Assembly: GCA_026413225.1 (NCBI GenBank)
Contig: CM048554.1
Location: 8,758,001 to 8,822,000, forward strand
Direction of reading: 5' to 3'
DNA length: 64,000 bases
Source: Otis tarda
Lineage: Eukaryota; Chordata; Aves; Otidiformes; Otididae
The position numbers and the translations under genes are program-made. The notes under the pieces are model-generated. The model was not told the origin of the DNA. It did not search any database and saw nothing but the letters and a program-made list of their open reading frames with translations. Shown here in pieces: positions 32,211 through 43,069 of this stretch (positions are counted from its first letter, which is position 1; each line of letters opens with the position of its first letter).

Positions 32211-32734
32211 TAGAATCATAGAATCATACAATGGTTAGGGTTGGAAGGGACCTTCAAAGGTCATCTAGTACAAGCCCCCTGCAAGGAACAGGGACATCCC
32301 CAACTAGATCAGGTTGCTCAGAGACTCATCCAGCCTGGCCTTGAACATTTCCAGGGATGGGGCATCCACCACCTTTCTAGGCAACCTGTTCCAGTGTTCT
32401 ATAACTCGCATTGTAAAAAATTTTTTCCTAATTTCCAATCTAAATCTACCCCCCACTATTTTAAAGCCATTACTCCTTGTCCTATCACAACAGGCCCTAC
32501 TAAACAGCCTCTCCTCATCTTTCTTTAGGCCCCCTTGAGGTACTGGAAGACCGCTATCAGGTCTCCCCGGAGCCTTCTCTTCTCCAGGCTGAACAGCCCC
32601 AGCTCTCTCAGCCTGTCCTCATAAGAGAGGTGCTCCAGCCCTATGATCATCTTTGTGGCCCTCCTCTGGACCTTCTCCAGCTGGTCCATGTCCTTCTTGT
32701 GTTGGGGGCTCCAGAACTGGACACAGTACTCCAG
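32211..32734 (-). mobile_element. CR1 3'-end copy
   Basis: Minus strand: tail TAGAATCATAGAATCATAC at the left, truncated at ACACAGTACTCCAG (32734). It matches the group with ATCACAACAGGCCCTACTAA and TTTTTTCCTAATTTCCAATC, shared with 42242-43069 and 59818-60813. A one-base loss in TCTTTCTTTAGGCCC, among others, breaks the C-terminal ORF2 frame. Confidence 0.92.
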
Positions 32735-35495
32735 TAATACAGAAGACCTAAACCTAGATCTTTTTCATTATTAGTTATGTTTCTCTGACATTTCCCCCCT
32801 ACCAACCCTTCTAATATGCTGTTATGGCAACAGTATTTCTATTAAGAGATTCATATAAACTACTAGACCCTTCTTGCACTTTTACCTCTTTTGGCACATT
32901 CAAGGTACATAAATGCATATGTTCCTGAGTTGTTGTTTTCAACCAAAAGGAGTTTTGTCATGATTTTGAGCAGAATTTCACTTGCTCAAAGACGGCTTTG
33001 ACAAAATCATAATTTCTGCTGTTAAGTGCTATTTTTTTAACATAATCCATATTTAAAAAAAAAGCAGTGTAGTATTTCCTTGTCAGTGTCCTAAAGTTGG
33101 ACAAAGAGACCTCCACAGCAACCTCCTTGCAGCTTATTATAATCACTAATGAGTAGAACTGGTATCAGCAAGTTCAAACATAATTTACTCCAAGGAATTG
33201 TATTTAATTTTACTTTTGCACACCCCATTTGTGAGCTCCTGCATTCCTCTAACAAGAGCCTCCAGAGGGAGAAGATGTCTCAGATATCACAGGATGTGCA
33301 GCAACACACATAGTGGTGTCAGAGCTAGCTGTTCATACCCCATAATAAACAGTAACAGCAAAGTGGTACTCTGACAGCATCATGAAATAGTCATGAGTTG
33401 TCCCAAAATAACAGTAAAAATGATGGCAGTAAAATGTTATTGAGTCTCCCAACCAAAAGAAATGGAGGTGTATGATATTACAAGCTTCCAGATGGCAGAA
33501 TATGGAAAAGACAGCTTCATGATCTGCTCTTATGAATTCTAACAACTACGTGTCACTGATGAATGAAATATATAATTATTTAGAGAGAGAGGGTGTTTTT
33601 CATTTCTGAGTGATATTTCACTAGTTGGATGCGTTAATTCAAGTTGCCCTATGAAATACTTTCTGGGCAGATAGAGTAGAAACTTATGCACAGTTCTGTT
33701 GTTAAAGTGCTTGGTGTATTCATTTATTTTCCTTAATTGTGCCTCAAATCTTAGTTTTTACTGCCCTGAACACACCAGTAACTTATTTCCTTCCTGTAAA
33801 AATGGCTAGAAAGCACCTTATGAACAAATATGAAAACTTGCCACGTTAGTAACACTTTATACCGAGTTTTGGCTTTAAATTTCTTTGTTTGCTTGAGGAA
33901 CATTCCTCAAGATGGATTTATTTGAAACAACATTTCAGCTGGGACAATCCCCGAGGGTTCATCCTAAAACTTTCTACTAATTGTTTACTACAATGGGTCT
34001 TGGGATGTATCTGCTTCTATAATGTGAAAATTATAAACTACATCCTAATGATGGATAAATGTATTTTTATGATATTGGTCTTAACAAATCTTAGTGAAAG
34101 GATAATCTTGGTCTGCCTTCATTGCATATTGCTTGAAACACAGTTTGCAATGGTAGTGTTCTAGGCATGCTGAAATATTCATGTATGTGCTTGGGGTTTG
34201 GAGAGGAAATGAGGGTTGCTGGGTTGGCTGAGTAAAAAAAAAAAAAAAATTTGCTTTTACTCTACGCAAATGCATCTGAAGATATTTACCTGCTCTTGGT
34301 TTCATGAGCTGTGTAATTTTTAGTTTCTACATTGGCTTTTGCAGCTAGGAGGCTGTTACTAGCACTGGTCTCAATAACCATCTTCTGTGTGACTTTTGTG
34401 TATAATTTCAACCTGCAGGAAGCCCTCTGACAGAACTTATTTTCTTTGCCTGTTGCTAGGTAGGCTATATCTACATATGCAAGTAATTTGGTGCACTAGC
34501 ATGAACCAGTAGATAAAAACAGTTGGTGCTGCAGCCCTTACCTCTATTGTGTGCTGCTTGTCGGGTTTGTTCCAGACTAGATTTAGCCTGGCATTCTGGG
34601 CTGAGCACTTCCCATCAAATGGGCTTTAAAGCTGACTGAAGCGTCAGACACTGATTCAGACTCTTCTGTACCAGTGAGGCTTTGGAATGCAGTCACTGAG
34701 CATTTTTAGCAGTTGTGCTGTTATTGCCCTCATGCTCTGTAGGGTTCTGGGCAGCTCTGCAGGCCTGAGATGGGAGCAGTGACCTCCAAGGCAAAATTTG
34801 GTGCAAATATTCTGTATTTATCAGATATTCAGTATCTATGAATGATTGGTGTAGTGGGAGATGCGAAGGTGATTCATCTTGATGGTATTTCTAATTCTTA
34901 GTGTGCTCTCTGAGGTATTTGCATTTAGGTGTTTGTATGGTAAGCTCTTTGCCTGATCACTTAGTTGGGTTTTCGGTCCTCTGTCCCCCACCTATCTGTC
35001 TCCACTGAGGTGCCTCATACTTTATGCTGCCACCTTATACCCTGTGCTTTGTTCTCCATCACATGCCAGTGGAAAAAACCTCATTAAGGTGCTGTCAGAG
35101 ACATGAAACATAAATGGGGAAAGACAGCAAGGTGGAAAAAAGAAGGCAGGAGTCAGTTTTTCTCTTTCAATCATTGTTGGGCTGCCTCCTACTGTATTGA
35201 AATGCCACCAGGCAAATTCCTTCTCCACACAGTGATGCCTTTTTCATCTAGACATAAGCAAATTGCAACTGAGTGTAATGCATTTTCCCCAGTTTCTGTA
35301 TATTTTTAACCACTTTTTAAAAGTTTTTTTTTTTGTAGTTGTTGTTTGTTGGTTAAGCTAATCTGTATTTATATAAGAGGAAATACAAATGTATAAGAGG
35401 AAATATAAAGATCATAATCTGCTTTGCTGGGATTTCCCCCTCCCCATACTAGTCACTTTACCAGTTGCACAATAATGCTAGAAATTCTTTATTGT
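32735..35495. other. Unique AT-rich non-coding DNA
   Basis: No gene recognised. There is an A16 run near 34231 and an imperfect tandem duplication of TATAAGAGGAAATA at 35373-35406. Confidence 0.5.
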
Positions 35496-35943
35496 TGTTG
35501 TCGTTCAGCCCCAATTGGGACCAGACTACGCAGTCTCTCTCTCACTCCCCCCACCCTCCAGCAGGACAGAAGGAAGAATTAACAAACAAAAAACAGCAAA
35601 CACATGTGGGTTGAGATGAAACAAAAAAAAAATTTAACAGCAATAACAGAAGAAAACAAAACAGTAATGGAATACAAATACAGTATAATGGCTTACAACA
35701 AATCTCCACACCTAGTTTCTTCCAAGCAGCAGGAGGCTCCCCTCAGCACCCTCCTCACTTATATACTGAGCATGATGTCAGATGGGATGGAATAACCCTT
35801 TGGCTAATTTTGGTAAATTAACCCCAGCTGTTAGCTAATTAGTTAACTATCCCAGCTGGGTGCCCCAGCAATAGGGGCCACCAGCTCCAGTTCTCTTCCC
35901 GGCTCAGGTGAATATTGAGTCTATCCTAGCCAGAACCAGGATA
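35496..35943 (-). mobile_element. Small solo LTR with mosaic structure
   Basis: Left end TGTTGTCGTTCAGCCCC, right end CCAGAACCAGGATA (minus strand TATCCTGGTTCTGG, where the related LTR starts TGTCCTGG). Possible imperfect 5-bp target duplication ATTGT/ATAGT (35491-35495, 35944-35948). The 3' LTR end (35499-35559) closely matches the 1.1-kb family (GGACCAGACTACGCAGTC and the CTCTCTCACTCCCCCC run). The promoter part (complement of TATATAAG at 35758-35765, GAGCATGATGTCAG, GGAATAACCC) matches the LTR at 39540-40163. Confidence 0.8.
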
Positions 35944-37030
35944 ATAGTGTACAATGAGCACTTACCAAAAAGAACTAAGCTTTTTAAAAACCAATTAAAT
36001 ACTGCTCTGTCATTAGTGGTGTTCATCATTCATTGGCATTCATTAGCTAACCCATTTGGTTTGCACTGGAAATTAATTTAATTTTCCAAAGATGAGCTAT
36101 AAATATGAAAGAAGCTATATTATACATATGTAAATATTCCTTTGATTAAATCCATCTTCACTTGCTAACACCCTAAAATGCTTTTATATTTATTCTTCTA
36201 TAAGGTTATGGACCAGGATTTCAGCCATACTACATTTTTTCAGTGGTTTATGTCTGCTCCTGTAAAGTCTTTTATTTTTCAGTCATTAAAAGTGACTAAC
36301 TAGGAAAATTTGTTACCTGTATATCAGAGTTCATTGTCTGTTTGATAAAAAATGCTGTTTTGGTGGATTTCTTAAAGTGAATTGGAACACTTTTTGAAAA
36401 ACTTTGTTTTGCTAGGTTAAAACGGAGATGAAGATAAGAACTTCTGAATTCTGGCAGAGAGCTTTTTCACATTCGTACATGCTGTTCCGAAGCATCTTGT
36501 TGGTGGGCTGTCAGTTTTATAGCCAGAAGGTATCCTCCTTCCAAAAGAAAACTGTGGGAATTCTGTTTGAAATTATCATGCTGGTTTTATTTCTATAGCT
36601 AGTGATTATAAAGATAAAATTTCAGATTAAACAGTACAGATGACTTAGAGGCTAATTGCCATTAGTTTACAAAAGCCTTTTAATTGTCTTCTGCCTTTGG
36701 GAACTAGTCTTTAAAAGCTGACCTGAAGAATACAAATGCTTGTGCATAGGTTTCCTTACACAGCAATGTTGTCATGTGCAATGTCACCTAAGACCAAGCT
36801 GTAGTTTAGATGCCAGTCATGCTAGTGACATCAATTGTTGGCGTCAATGTCTATTGCCACCTTGCCATGTATTTTAGAGGCTGGTTCATCTTGGATCTAG
36901 TGGCAATGTGCTACAGACAGACAAGCATATCAGCTACCTATGGCAAAAGGACATGCATGCTCTTGTGTAATAGACCACCAGAAGGCATAAAGGCTAAGAA
37001 TATAATTTTTCTGATCTCAGAAGAAACTCA
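35944..37030. other. Unique AT-rich non-coding DNA
   Basis: No gene recognised. A near-palindromic GGAAATTAATTTAATTTTCC lies at 36068-36087; the last 200 bp before the CR1 have no recognised origin. Confidence 0.5.
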
Positions 37031-38199
37031 TCCTGATTTACTACCTGGACTTGTGGAAGACGTTTGACACTGTCGCGCATGACAGCCTTCTCTCTAAACT
37101 GGAGAGACTTAGGTTTGATGGATGGACCACTCAGTGGATAAGGAACTGGCTGGATGGCTACACTCAGAGAGGGGTGGTCAACGGCTCAATATCCAAGTGG
37201 AGACCAGTGATGAGTGACATTCCTCAGGGGTCCATATTAAGCCTGGCCCTGTTTAACGTCTTTGTCGGCAACACAGACAGTGCACCTTCAGCAGGTTTGC
37301 TGATGACACCAAGCTGTGTGGTGCTGTCAACATGCTGGAGGGGAGGGGTGCCATCCAGAGGGGCCTTGACAGGCTGGAGAGGTGGGCCTGTGGAAACATC
37401 ATGAAGTTCAACCAGGCCAAGTGTAAGGTCCTGCACGTGCGTCAGGGCAATCCCAGGCACAAATACAGGCTGGGCAGAGAATGGGTTAACAGCAGCTCTG
37501 AGGAGAAGGACTTGGGAGTGCTGGTGGATGAGAAGCTCAACATGAGCCCACAATGTGCCCTTGCAGCTCAGAAGGCCAACCACATCCTGGGCTGCATCAA
37601 GAGGAGCATGGCCAGCAGGTTGAGGGAGGTGATTCTCCCCCTCTACTCTGCCCTGGTGAGACCCCACCTGCAGCACTGCATCCAGCTCTGGAGTCCCCAA
37701 TGTCGGAAGGACATGGACCAGTTGGAGCGGGTCCAGAGGAGGGCCACGAAGATAATCAGAGGGCTGGAGCACCTCTCCTATGAAGACAGGCTGAGAGAGT
37801 TGGGGCTGTTCAGCCTGGAGCAGAGAAGGCTCTGGGGAGACCTTATAGCAGCCTTCCAGTACCTCAAGGGGGCCTACAGGAAAAACAGGGAGAAACTCTT
37901 CAGCAGGGCCTGTTGCAATAGGACGAGATTTTAAAATGATTTTTAATGATTTTAAAATAGAGGGAGGTAGATTTAGATTAGATATTAGGAATTTTTTTTT
38001 TTTTTACAATAATACTGGAAGAGGTTGCCCAGAGAGGTGGTTGAAGCCCCATTCCTGGAGATATTCAAGGCCAGGTTGGATAAGGCTCTGAGCAACCTGA
38101 TCTAGTTGGAGATGTCCCTGCTTCTTGCAGGGGGGTTGGACTAGATAGCGTTTAAAGGTCCCTTCCAATCCTAATGATTCTATGATTCTATGATTCTAC
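37031..38199 (+). mobile_element. CR1 LINE copy, plus strand
   Basis: Begins in the RT box A region (CTACCTGGACTTGTGGAAGACG) and runs to the 3' tail TGATTCTATGATTCTATGA near 38199. It belongs to the group with CAGCAGGGCCTGTTGCAATAGG. Older than copies A/B: several frameshifts, an AT-rich duplication at about 37929-37961 (GATTTTAAAATGATTTTTAA), and a poly-T expansion at 37993-38005. Confidence 0.94.
37051..37934 (+). pseudogene. CR1 ORF2 RT/C-terminal fragment, frameshifted
   Basis: Two overlapping frames of the fossil RT: 37051-37404 (KTFDTVAHD box A remnant, SDIPQGSILS box B) and 37332-37934 (thumb and C-terminal region, [20 protein letters not shown]). The active-site box is damaged: around 37290 the frame reads LLMTPSC, because bases are missing before GCTGATGACACC. 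The second frame stops where the AT-rich duplication begins. No function is expected. Confidence 0.85.
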
Positions 38200-39534
38200 A
38201 TCCATGTAACTGAGAACAAAATCAGACTCTGAATGTCTTAGAAGACATTATCCAATTAGAGAAAAGGTCAGGTTTGCACATTTACTGTCTATAATACTGT
38301 TTCTCTTCCTCAGCTACTATTGGTCAGAGCTGTATGTGAAATGCAAATGGGCGTGTGGGGGAGTGAGAAAGAATGTCATCTCATAGAGCAAATTTGAGCA
38401 GGAATAGAAAGTTTCCACAGAGAATATATTCAGAGCAAATTTGTCCGTTAGTCACTCACCCCTATTGCTTTTCCAGCTGCCTTTTGTCTCCTCACTTGCA
38501 TCTCTTAAACATCTTTCCTTGTGTATGTAATTGTAAAAAGGATAAACTTAGGCTATCAGTAATGCCCTGTTGAAAAGAACAACACTGAATTAGAATAAAT
38601 CCATAATTCCAAGAGAAGAGGAAGCAATAAATGTGCTATCTTCCAGTCTGAGAAATGGACATAACTCTGTAGTAATGGATCCATTGTTATTAAGAGACAC
38701 AACAAAACTCTGATAGTTTATCTTGCAAAGGCACAAGGAACACACTTTAGATATAATTAGCTCTCAAAGTCCTCTTTTATAGAGAAACAGGTAGAGCAAT
38801 TTTCATCTTCCTGAAGACCTTTCCAGCTCAAGTTCTTCACAAAGAAAGAAATTAAGGAATTGGATGTAGAGTCCTAGATACACCAATTAATATTGTTTTT
38901 ACATAGTGTAGTACAAGAGGGACAGACTTGTAAAGAACTTGTATTTTCCAGCCTAAGAGTCTGGGGAGAATAATGGCAAATTAAACTAGTGTTTCCAAGG
39001 CAGTGTAATTTAGGAGCGATGACAAAGACTCCTGGGAGAAAGGGTGCAAACCTAGCAGTGTCTCCTCTGCTGCTCCACTACCCAATGTCTATTATTGCAG
39101 AGATGTGATAGAGAGAAAGCTCCCTTTTTTCCCCCCGCCTTCTTGTATTGTTCCCGACTATAACAAGACTGTAGGAAGCCCGAGTAAGATGAGCCCTGCA
39201 TATATGTGACAGTCTAATCTGACCAGAAAAAAAAACCTTGCATGTAATTAGGAATAGTACAAGTACAAGTTTAAAGAGAAAACTGTTGCTAGTAATAATC
39301 ACAAATGACTGGGAAAATGGAAGCAAGATGGAAAGCATCTTGCTTCTTAGGTATTAATTGAGGGTGTATGTCTGGGACAATGAAGTTACATGGAGCAGTC
39401 TTTCTGGGCAGTTATTTCAGTTATGGTACATTCAAGGAGTTTCTTGCTTTATTATTTAAACTCTTAGCTCAGGACTACAGTGCAATGACTAGACAAAGTA
39501 CTCAGATGAAGTTCTTTTAATAAATTTGGGATAT
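38200..39534. other. Unique non-coding DNA
   Basis: No gene, RNA or repeat recognised. Confidence 0.5.
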
Positions 39535-39539
39535 GTGCT

Positions 39540-40163
39540 TGTGGCATTTTAGCCCTAGTCACCACAGTTTCTCACTCACCCTCCCCCTCCCCAGCGGGAT
39601 GAGGGAGAGAAATAGGGAAGAAAGGAAAACTTGTGAGTTGAGATGAAGATAGTTTACTAAAATAGCAAAAGAAAACTAGAATAATAACAGAATATAAGGA
39701 TATTAAAATATACAAAATGAACAATGTACCACCCAATGTCCGAGTGACTGATATAGCCCGTCCCGAGCAGTGATCACAGAAATGAAACTGAGCAGCAAGC
39801 AAAGGTGTGAAAGTGATCCAACAAGGAAGAGGGAACGATGCCGGCGAGCAAGAGAAAGAGATGAGATGGAAGATGGATGCCCCCCCCAGCCTCCATGGGC
39901 AACCCCCACTTATATACTGAGCATGACATTTATGGCATGGAATACTCTCTTTGGCCAGTTTGAGTAAATTATTCTGTCTGTCTTTCTCCCAGCTTCCTGC
40001 ATCTGCACATTAGTGAGACTTGGAAAGCAGGACAGTGTCCTTGGTCTCATTGGCAACAACTCATATAATCAGGGTGTTTTATCAACATTCTTCACATACA
40101 AAAATCCAAAACACACCAGCTACTGAGAGGAAAATTAACTCCATCCCTGCCGAAACCAGGACA
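39540..40163 (-). mobile_element. Solo LTR of an ERVL-like family (about 624 bp)
   Basis: On the minus strand it starts TGTCCTGGTTTCGGCAGGG and contains GGAGTTAATTTTCC, GGCCAAAGAGAGTATTCC and GCTCAGTATATAAGTGG, a layout typical of common avian ERVL-type LTRs, and ends near GCCACA. GTGCT flanks both sides (39535-39539 and 40165-40169), with one extra A before the right copy. No internal retroviral sequence adjoins it. Confidence 0.87.
39909..39916 (-). promoter_or_regulatory. TATA box of the ERVL-like LTR
   Basis: Complement reads TATATAAG in the context GCTCAGTATATAAGTGGG. The same context occurs at 35758-35765 in the mosaic LTR. Confidence 0.65.
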
Positions 40164-40479
40164 AGTGCTGCTCAGCGCAATGCAGTCCTTCTGTAGAAAT
40201 CCCTTTAGCCTAGCTTTAGTCCTGATATATTTACATGACACAGTAATAACAGCTCAAGTACATAAACCAGTCTACTACCAAACTGCAAACTACACTGACA
40301 TAGCTGTTCCATTTCCTGAAGTCCCATAACCTGTCGTTTCACTCTGATGTTGGTGAGGAGTGTTGAGGCGAGTGGTTAGCATCTGAATTCCTTCACCAGG
40401 AAGAATAGGATTTTCCTGTTGATGTTTGTTTCTTTCTTAGCCTAGGATCTGCTTGGGTTCCTTTTTAAGTCTGCTAACA

Positions 40480-40690
40480 CAGTTTTGCACCTTTGCTTTT
40501 TCTTTGTTGTTCTACAGCTCCACATTACATTCAAATTTACTATATATGGCTGGCTCTTTTGCTTATGTTGGATATTATTTCTTTGTTCCCTTTGTTACTC
40601 CTAAACCAAGTTTTTTTCAAGCCTGTGCCCCATCTCTTATCCCATGCCTGTACTTCTACAATGCATCCTGTGTCTACACTTCCTAAGGCT
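40480..40690 (+). repeat. Unnamed dispersed repeat, copy 2
   Basis: Counterpart of 14305-14530: TTTGCTTTTTCTTTGTTG, CTACAGCTCCACATTACATT, the exact word TTTACTATATAT (40536-40547) and, 45 bp later, TGTTACTCCTAAA (40593-40605). Family unknown. Confidence 0.55.
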
Positions 40691-41704
40691 TCTGATATAT
40701 CATATTAGGCTGCATTTCTCTGTACTACATTATGTTAGTCAGAAAACCATGATGATGCCATACAAAGATACACAGAAGTAAAATGAATTAGCAATAGACA
40801 CCTAGTCAATTAGAAAAAAAATCCTATTACAGCTAAATGAAACTAAAACTTAGTTGCAGGCAGGTCAAGATAAGTTGAAGTATAGAGTTGACGTGGATTT
40901 TGGGGCCTGCTAGATGGAAAACTCTGAAAAAGTTACTTTGTGTTGAGTTAGTTTTACAGCTGAACATATATGACAATAAAATCTAGGTATCTCTTGCCTG
41001 CAAGAAGGGAGGGAACTTGTTGTAAGCAAGGACACATCTGTTTTATATTGAGATGCTAGCTTCACTGACCTAAGATCTGAAAATGACCATTGGAATATCC
41101 TTGTCAAAGGACAGAAGATTATTAAACTTATCCAAATCATGTGCGGAGCCCAAAATTGTCACTCCGTGGTCATATGAGAGCTTTTAAATGGCAAAGACTG
41201 TATTACAGACCATTTGGAGGGTGCTTCACCTTCTGGTATACCGGTTTTCTTAAACCAGTTCTGCAATAACTGAGTGTTAGGGAAAAAGTGAGGTTACTGT
41301 TCTGTTTCACTGTCACAGCATCGTAAATTAATGAGAGCTCTCCCAAAGGATCCCACGTGGCATGGCTAAGCCTTTTTTGTAACAGCAGGTAGGTTGTTAC
41401 CTGTAGGTCTCTTACCATGGTTTCTGAAGGCAATTTCATACCTGACACGTGCTTCTTTTCTATTGATTGGTAACACAAAGTGACACTCTGAATTTTTCTC
41501 TTCCTTTCAGGCTGAGATGTGTTCACATGGCCTGGAAAACATAGCAATGTCTGCAATATGAGTAATTAGGAAGATTTCTTATTTTTGTCTTGGCTTATTG
41601 CAGCCAAAGACTAAATCTATTAGTTAATTTTCCGTCTACTTATTCTCTCCCTACCTGAGGTAAGTGAAAATATCCTAGTATTAATTCCTGGTAGAGGAAT
41701 GGAG

Positions 41705-41737
41705 CAGTTGTGTATCATACACTGGAATACACAACTG
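41705..41737. repeat. Perfect 11-bp inverted repeat with 11-nt loop
   Basis: Arms CAGTTGTGTAT (41705-41715) and ATACACAACTG (41727-41737). A transcript or single strand could form a hairpin; no function is known. Confidence 0.6.
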
Positions 41738-42241
41738 TATTGTATACACATTTTGCCAACTCAGTACTCCCAGTGACTGATTTTGTTTAGAAATTTAAAT
41801 GACTGGGACTCTAATATTTCAAAACCTTTCATAGCACTTTTCAAATTAGAAGGGGGGAGTGTTAGAAGCTGCCATTTTAGCTGTGGGAAATATTCATCAT
41901 TGAACTACAAAATTAAAGTGCATTGAAGGAACGTTATTTGTAACAAATGCCCTTAAGAGGGCGCTTATTCACCACTGCATTTGTTTTGAACATCATCTGT
42001 TATAACAACGTGATTTAAAACCAATTTTCTACTGCACTAGGTTAACATTTAACTGTTTGGGACAGTTAATATTGCTGACATCAATAGATCCAAAGTATAC
42101 AACAACATTGCATTAAGTAGGCTTAATTTGTATAATAGTTCTGTAGTAGTTTATAGCAGTGCAATTTCCACTTAGAACAAAGGAGTTCCACACCTCTTAA
42201 AAGGAAGAGCTTTTCCTTACACAACGAATTCTGGCTTGATT

Positions 42242-43069
42242 TGACCTTGACAGGCTGAAGAGGTGGGCCCGTGCCAACCTCATGAAGTTCAACCAGGCAA
42301 AGTGCAAGGTCCTGCACCTGGGTCATGGCAATCCCAGGCACAAATACAGGCTGGGCAGAGAATGAATTGAGACCAGCCCTGAGGAGAAGGACTTGGGAGT
42401 GCTGGTGGACGAGAAGCTCGACATGAGCCGGCAATACGCCCTTGCGGCTCAGAAGGCCAACCGCATCCTGGGTTGCATCAAGAGAAGCGTGGCCAGGGTC
42501 AAGGGAGGTGATTCCGCCCCTCTACTCTGCCCTGGTGAGACCCCACCTGGAGTACTGCATCCAGTTCTGGAGCCCCCAACACATGAAGGACATGGACCAG
42601 TTGGAGAAGGTCCAGAGGAGGGCCACAAAGATGATCATAGGGCTGGAGCACCTCTCTTATGAGGACAGGCTGAGAGAGTTGGGGCTGTTCAGCCTGGAGA
42701 AGAGAAGGCTCCGGGGAGACCTGATAGCGGTCTTCCAGTACCTCAAGGGGGCCTACAAGAAAGACGGGGAGAGGCTGTTTAGTAGGGCCTGTTGTGATAG
42801 GACAAGGAATAATGGCTTTAAAATAGTGGGGGGTAGATTTAGATTGGAAATTAGGAAAAAATTTTTTACGATGCGAGTTATAGAACACTGGAACAGGTTA
42901 CCGAGAAAGGTGGTGGATGCCCCATCCCTGGAAACGTTCAAGGCCAGGCTGGATGAGGCTCTGAGCAACCTGATCTAGTTGGGGATGTCCCTGCTCCTTG
43001 CAGGGGGGTTGTACTAGATGACCTTTGAAGGTCCCTTCCAACCCTAACCATTCTATGATTCTATGATTC
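42242..43069 (+). mobile_element. CR1 LINE copy, plus strand, well preserved
   Basis: Starts at CCTTGACAGGCTGAAGAGG and ends in the canonical tail CATTCTATGATTCTATGATTC. It is of the young group (AGTAGGGCCTGTTGTGATAGG), close to 59818-60813. 5' truncated in the thumb region, so no RT active site remains. Confidence 0.94.
42442..42978 (+). pseudogene. CR1 ORF2 C-terminal fragment
   Basis: A 178-codon frame covering the C-terminal third of ORF2: [32 protein letters not shown]-type motif (here [12 protein letters not shown]), [32 protein letters not shown], and the usual end [13 protein letters not shown] with stop at 42978. The upstream part lies in a different frame (42393-42662) because GGCCAGGGTCAAGGG has lost a base relative to GGCCAGCAGGTCGAGGG. 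The C-terminus itself is undamaged. No enzyme activity is possible without the RT core. Confidence 0.88.

Larger units (their letters stand above)
40170..42241. other. Unique non-coding DNA with one old repeat
   Basis: Holds dispersed repeat copy 2 (40480-40690, see separate entry) and an 11-bp inverted repeat at 41705-41737. No gene recognised. Splice-like words near 41511 and 41659 are not supported by any coding potential. Confidence 0.5.

Noticed and set aside
36068-36087. GGAAATTAATTTAATTTTCC as a regulatory palindrome
   Set aside because: Only approximately symmetric and made almost entirely of A and T; expected by chance in this composition.
41511-41665. Possible non-coding exon between CTTTCAG and GTAAGTG
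   Set aside because: Splice-like words are common in AT-rich DNA; no reading frame or second exon supports it.
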